Source: Microbacterium sp. Leaf159 (GTDB taxonomy: Bacteria > Actinomycetota > Actinomycetes > Actinomycetales > Microbacteriaceae). From it: a stretch of 38,318 nucleotides of DNA. A program made the position numbers and the translations under genes. The notes under the pieces were generated by a model, which saw only the letters and a list, made by a program, of their open reading frames with translations, made no database searches and was not told where the DNA came from. Positions 34,768 through 38,318 of this stretch are shown here, piece by piece; positions within the stretch are counted from its first letter, which is position 1, and every line of letters begins with the position of its first letter. Location: positions 172,409 to 210,726 of the forward strand of contig NZ_LMOU01000001.1 in assembly GCF_001423615.1 (NCBI RefSeq), given 5' to 3'.

Positions 34768-37055
34768 GGCGAGATCTGCGCCTTCTGCCCGTCGCCGGGG
34801 GAGTGTGGGCGGCGGCTCTGCTGTGTGTGTTCATCCCTGCTGCGGCCGGGTGGTGCGCGCTTGCGGGTGGGGTCGGTGCGGTCATCGTGGGTGCGGTCGT
34901 GCTGAGACGTGCAGACCGTGCCGCGTCGCGCGCCGCTCTGATGGTCGTCCTGCTCGCAGCGATCGCGGCAGTCTCGCTCAGTGCGATGTCGTCGCTGCCA
35001 GGGCGGGAGGGGGCGGCATCCTGGGATGGTCGCGTGGTCGAGCTGACCGGGGAGATCACCTCGTCGGCGTCGGTCGGTCGGGACGAGCGGCTGTGGGTGG
35101 AGGTGCAGCTCACGGGGATCGGGTCGCCAGGGGCGGTGCGGGAGGCCACGTCGCCGGTGCGGATCGGCATCGACCCGGCGGACGGCTTCGATCTCGGCGC
35201 GACCGTCAGAGTGACGGGGGAGGCGGCGGCGACGGATTCGGGGGAGCGATCGGCGCTCGTCGTGTTCGGGAGTACCGCGGCGGTCGAGTCTCCCGCATCG
35301 GGGGTGTTCGCGATGGCCGCTGATGTCCGGGGCGCGTTCGTCGAGCGCTCGTCGAGACTTCCCGAGCCCGGGGCCGGGCTGCTTCCCGGTCTCGCGGTCG
35401 GCGACACTCGTGCGGTGTCGACCGCGCTGAGCGATGACATGCGCACGAGCGGGCTCAGCCACCTGACCGCGGTGTCGGGAGCGAACTGCGCGATCGTCGT
35501 CGGCGCCGCGTTCTGGCTCGCCGCGCTCTGCGGCGCCGGCCGTAGGACTCGGGTCATCGCGGCAGCCGTCGTGCTCGCCGGGTTCGTCGTGCTCGTCACG
35601 CCGGAGCCGAGCGTGATCCGGGCCGCGGTGATGGCCGGGGTCGCGATGCTCTCCCTGCTGCTCGGGCGTCCGAGCGCGGGGGCCGGGATGCTCGCGCTCA
35701 GTGCTGCCGGCATCCTGATCGCGGATCCCTGGCTCGCCTCGACGCCGGGGTTCGCACTGTCGGTCGCCGCCTCCGGTGCACTGATCATGCTCTCGCCGTC
35801 GCTGACTCGAGGCCTCGCGCGGTGGATGCCGCACCCACTGGCGCTCGCGATCGCGGTGCCGACCGCCGCACAGCTGGTCTGCGGGCCGGTGATCGCTCTG
35901 TTCGCAGAACAGCAGTCGCTCGTCGGACTCGTGGCGAATCTGCTGGCTGCGCCGGCTGCACCGATCGCCACGATCATCGGACTGCTCGCGTGTCTCACGG
36001 CGCCTCTTCCTGCGGTCGCCGACCTCTTGGCTGCGTCCGCGTGGTTGCCCGCCGCGTGGATCGCCGAGACCGCGACCCTCGCGGCGAGGCTGCCTTTCGC
36101 GCGGATCGTGATGGAGCCCGGCATAGCCAGTGCCGCGCTCGTCGCAGTCGTGAGCGGAGCGATCGGGGTGATCCTCGTGGATGGATTCCGCAGGGGAAGA
36201 ATCGTCCGGGGTGTGGCCTCCGGCATTCTCGCGGTCGTGCTCGCCCTGGGCGGTGCCCACATCGTCCTCGACGGACCACTGGCGAGTGCGACCAACCCGG
36301 ACGGCTGGTCGGTGGCCGCGTGCGATGTCGGTCAGGGCGATGCCCTCGTCATCAGATCAGAGGGGCGCATCGCACTGATCGACACCGGCCCCGCCCCCGA
36401 GCCTGTGGCCGCCTGCCTTCGGGCGCTCGGCATCGATCGGGTCGATCTGCTCGTGCTCACGCACTTCGACCTCGATCATGTGGGAGGCGTCGAGGCTGTG
36501 CAGGGGCGAGTGGACACGGTTCTGCACGGGCCCACGGGAGAAAGCGGCGACGAGAGGATGCTGCAGCGCCTCGGGGAAGGCGGGGCGACGGTGACCCCGG
36601 CGACCGCGGGGCTGCACGGCGAGCTCGGAGCGGCATCGTGGCAGGTGCTCTGGCCGCAGCGCGGATCGACCGTCTTCCCACCGGGAAATGACCAGAGCGT
36701 GGTGCTCGAAGTCGGAGGAGGCGAGGTGCCGCGATCGCTCTTCCTCGGAGACCTGTCGGCCGAGGCGCAGCGGATGCTGTCGCGCACCGCGCATATTCGG
36801 GGGAGCTTCGCGGTGGTCAAGGTCGCGCATCACGGGAGCGCCGATCAGGATGCCCAGCTCTACGTCGACCTGCATCCGCTCGTGGCGCTGTTCAGCGCCG
36901 GCGTGGACAACGACTACGGCCATCCGCGCGCTGAGACGCTCGCCTCGCTCGCGGCCACCGGTGCGCGCGTGCTGAGGACCGATCAACAGGGGCGGCTCCT
37001 CGTCGGTCTCGAAGACGGCGCACTGCAGCTCTGGACCGAGAAGCAGCCGCCGTGA
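34764..37055 (+). CDS. comEC: ComEC/Rec2 DNA-uptake channel
   Basis: Polytopic channel that brings single-stranded DNA into the cell; 763 residues. Helices at the N-terminus flank a DUF4131/OB-like region (about 90-180). The competence domain follows with GLSHLTAVSGANCAIVVGAAFW (near 230-250) and further helices to about 505. The C-terminal metallo-beta-lactamase-like domain has CDVGQGDALVI, LTHFDLDHVGG (H567, D569, D571, H572) and VAHHGSAD, with the metal ligands intact, so it may be an active nuclease. The GTG start overlaps the stop of the 24-codon ORF. holA follows 40 bases downstream with its own promoter. Confidence 0.96.
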   Translation: MRRDLRLLPVAGGVWAAALLCVFIPAAAGWCALAGGVGAVIVGAVVLRRADRAASRAALMVVLLAAIAAVSLSAMSSLPGREGAASWDGRVVELTGEITSSASVGRDERLWVEVQLTGIGSPGAVREATSPVRIGIDPADGFDLGATVRVTGEAAATDSGERSALVVFGSTAAVESPASGVFAMAADVRGAFVERSSRLPEPGAGLLPGLAVGDTRAVSTALSDDMRTSGLSHLTAVSGANCAIVVGAAFWLAALCGAGRRTRVIAAAVVLAGFVVLVTPEPSVIRAAVMAGVAMLSLLLGRPSAGAGMLALSAAGILIADPWLASTPGFALSVAASGALIMLSPSLTRGLARWMPHPLALAIAVPTAAQLVCGPVIALFAEQQSLVGLVANLLAAPAAPIATIIGLLACLTAPLPAVADLLAASAWLPAAWIAETATLAARLPFARIVMEPGIASAALVAVVSGAIGVILVDGFRRGRIVRGVASGILAVVLALGGAHIVLDGPLASATNPDGWSVAACDVGQGDALVIRSEGRIALIDTGPAPEPVAACLRALGIDRVDLLVLTHFDLDHVGGVEAVQGRVDTVLHGPTGESGDERMLQRLGEGGATVTPATAGLHGELGAASWQVLWPQRGSTVFPPGNDQSVVLEVGGGEVPRSLFLGDLSAEAQRMLSRTAHIRGSFAVVKVAHHGSADQDAQLYVDLHPLVALFSAGVDNDYGHPRAETLASLAATGARVLRTDQQGRLLVGLEDGALQLWTEKQPP

Positions 37056-37083
37056 CCGCGGGAGCGACGTCGGCGGCCCCCGG

Positions 37084-37089
37084 TAGGCT
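37084..37089 (+). promoter_or_regulatory. -10 hexamer of leaderless holA
   Basis: TAGGCT, six bases before the ATG at 37096. The 12 bases from the hexamer through the spacer (TAGGCT GAGAAC) are identical to those before pabB. Confidence 0.5.
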
Positions 37090-37095
37090 GAGAAC

Positions 37096-38133
37096 ATGGC
37101 TGCTTCTCGTACCCCCTCCCGTGGCGGTGCGAAGACGGCGAAGGTCGCTCAGGTGTCGTGGCGAGAGCCGCGCCCCGCACCCGTCGTCCTGGTCTTCGGT
37201 CCTGAAGAGGTCTGCGCGGAGCGCGCGACCGCCGGGGTCCGCGATTACCTCCGCGCCGAAGATCCGGCGCTCGAGATCACCGATGTCCGCGCTGACGATT
37301 ACGCACCGGGCACACTTCTCTCGCTCACCTCGCCGTCGCTCTTCGGCGAGCCGCGTCTCGTGCGCGTCTCGGGAGTGGAGAAGTGCTCGGACGCCTTCCT
37401 GCAAGAGGCCGTGTCGTACCTCGATCACCCGCAGGAGGGTGCCACAGTCATCCTTCGGCACACCGGTGCGAGCGTTCGCGGCAAGAAGCTGCTCGACGCA
37501 CTGCGCGCCGGCACGGGCGACGGCATCGAGATCCCGTGCCCCGCGATCAAGCGCGACAGTGACCGTGTCGACTTCGCGGCGGGGGAGTTCACCGCGGCCA
37601 AGAAGCGCATCGCGCCCCCTGCGCTGCGTGCCCTCGTCTCGGCGTTCGCCGACGACCTCACCGAGCTCGCGGCCGCATGTCAGCAGTTGATCAACGATGT
37701 CGAGGGCGACATCACCGAAGACGTCGTCACCAAGTACTACGGCGGGCGTGTCGAGGTGTCGGCATTCGTCGTCGCCGACACGGCGATCGCGGGGCGCTAC
37801 GGCGAAGCCCTCGTCGCGCTGCGGCACGCACTCGCCTCGGGAGCCGATCCCGTGCCGATGGTGGCGGCATTCGCGATGAAGCTGCGCACCATGGCGCGCG
37901 TCGCCGGCAATCGCGAACCCAGCCGCCAACTCGCGCAGCGCCTGGGCATGAAGGACTGGCAGGTCGACCGCGCGAAGCGCGACCTCGCCGGATGGAACGA
38001 ACGCTCCCTCGGGATGGCCATCCAGGCCACGGCCCGCGCAGACGCCGAGGTCAAGGGCGCATCGCGCGACCCGGTCTTCGCGCTCGAGCGCATGCTCACG
38101 GTCATCGCCACCCGGCAGCCGTTCGGGGAGTGA
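37096..38133 (+). CDS. holA: DNA polymerase III delta subunit
   Basis: Clamp-loader subunit that opens the sliding clamp; 345 residues. After a basic N-terminal extension (SRTPSRGGAKTAKVAQ), it shows the family pattern PVVLVFGPEEVCAERATAGVRDYL, FGEPRLVRVSGVEK, an AAA+-like second domain without a functional P-loop, a helical third domain (AFVVADTAIAGRYGEALVALRHAL) and MKDWQVDRAKRDLAGW near the C-terminus. It is followed by a convergent rpsT. The order comEC-holA-rpsT is standard for actinobacteria. Confidence 0.95.
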   Translation: MAASRTPSRGGAKTAKVAQVSWREPRPAPVVLVFGPEEVCAERATAGVRDYLRAEDPALEITDVRADDYAPGTLLSLTSPSLFGEPRLVRVSGVEKCSDAFLQEAVSYLDHPQEGATVILRHTGASVRGKKLLDALRAGTGDGIEIPCPAIKRDSDRVDFAAGEFTAAKKRIAPPALRALVSAFADDLTELAAACQQLINDVEGDITEDVVTKYYGGRVEVSAFVVADTAIAGRYGEALVALRHALASGADPVPMVAAFAMKLRTMARVAGNREPSRQLAQRLGMKDWQVDRAKRDLAGWNERSLGMAIQATARADAEVKGASRDPVFALERMLTVIATRQPFGE

Positions 38134-38137
38134 GTCT

Positions 38138-38157
38138 CGTCGCCCGCCGGGGCGACG
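38138..38157. terminator. Small hairpin after holA
   Basis: A perfect 8-bp stem (38138-38145 with 38150-38157) and a four-base loop begin five bases after the holA stop. There is no T tract. It is the first of two hairpins in this convergent gap. Confidence 0.4.
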
Positions 38158-38214
38158 CCCTCGCGCTGCGACGCCGCTCGACCGTGAATTCGTTGTGCAC
38201 CCCGTGGCACGCGA

Positions 38215-38246
38215 AAGAGCCCGCCCCGCGAACGGGACGGGCTCTT
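38215..38246. terminator. Bidirectional terminator between holA and rpsT
   Basis: A 13-bp stem with one mismatch (38215-38228 with 38233-38246) has a CGAA loop and AAGAGC/GCTCTT at its base, giving short T runs on both strands. It serves rpsT (minus strand) and probably holA. Confidence 0.8.
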
Positions 38247-38272
38247 GTCACACCGACAAGCGGGGGTTCGGC

Positions 38273-38318
38273 TCAGAGAGCGGAAACCTGCTTGGCGATG
38301 GAGGACTTGCGGTTCGCA
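38273..38318 (-). CDS. rpsT: 30S ribosomal protein S20, C-terminal 14 residues
   Basis: Only the 3' end is in the window. It reads ANRKSSIAKQVSAL then stop on the minus strand, matching the typical actinobacterial bS20 ending. The position downstream of and convergent with holA is the usual one for this gene, and a terminator lies 27 bases beyond the stop. The rest of the gene is outside the window. Confidence 0.8.
   Translation of the reverse strand, partial: ANRKSSIAKQVSAL

Noticed and set aside
34736..36295. Long antisense frames across comEC
   Set aside because: Threonine/serine/arginine-rich translations typical of shadows; comEC has all its catalytic and competence motifs.

Overview
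The window is a high-GC chromosomal segment from an actinobacterium. The gene orders rne/rng-rplU-rpmA-obgE-proB-proA-nadD-rsfS and leuS-comEA-comEC-holA-rpsT, the protein sequences and the weak use of Shine-Dalgarno sites point to Microbacteriaceae, most likely Microbacterium or a close relative. I see no integrase, transposase, phage gene or CRISPR array. The family assignment is my recognition and was not tested by a search.

Layout. Bases 2-9483 hold the conserved translation and ribosome block: a ribonuclease E/G truncated by the window edge, a convergent DUF4031 gene, L21 and L27, the GTPase Obg, proline synthesis (ProB, ProA), a small membrane protein, NadD, a long acidic tail-anchored protein of unknown function, and RsfS. 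A short-chain dehydrogenase and two small unknown genes follow. Bases 10894-15427, on the minus strand, form an extracytoplasmic metal cluster: a small polytopic membrane protein, CopC, a PCu(A)C copper-chaperone lipoprotein, a Tat-exported Dyp-type peroxidase and a PepSY membrane protein. Bases 15598-18946 carry a membrane protein fused to a repeat domain with five C-x4-C pairs, convergent with an AI-2E/PerM-type transporter. Bases 19217-24692 hold an unknown gene, tRNA-Ala(GGC), a GNAT acetyltransferase, a flavin monooxygenase-like protein, two paired membrane proteins, an NAD(P)-binding protein and an exported NagZ-like hydrolase. A minus-strand operon follows (DedA, App1-type phosphatase, and a protein often labelled 3-methyladenine glycosylase), divergent from pabB. 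Then come leuS, comEA, two minus-strand genes that separate comEA from comEC, then comEC, holA and the 3' end of rpsT.

Main observations. (1) Twelve start codons are preceded by a TANNNT hexamer ending 6 or 7 bases upstream, the expected geometry of leaderless mRNAs. (2) The 41-bp dedA/pabB gap carries two such hexamers on opposite strands exactly 17 bp apart, so each lies where the other promoter's -35 box would be. (3) comEA and comEC, usually adjacent, are split by 2.8 kb. The bases just before comEC resemble the 3' end of comEA, and the bases just after comEA resemble the start of comEC, which suggests duplication of the junction. The comEA-like remnant is now a 24-codon ORF with its own leaderless-type hexamer, and its stop overlaps the comEC start. 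(4) A 29-codon ORF of the same design precedes the neighbouring flavoprotein gene.
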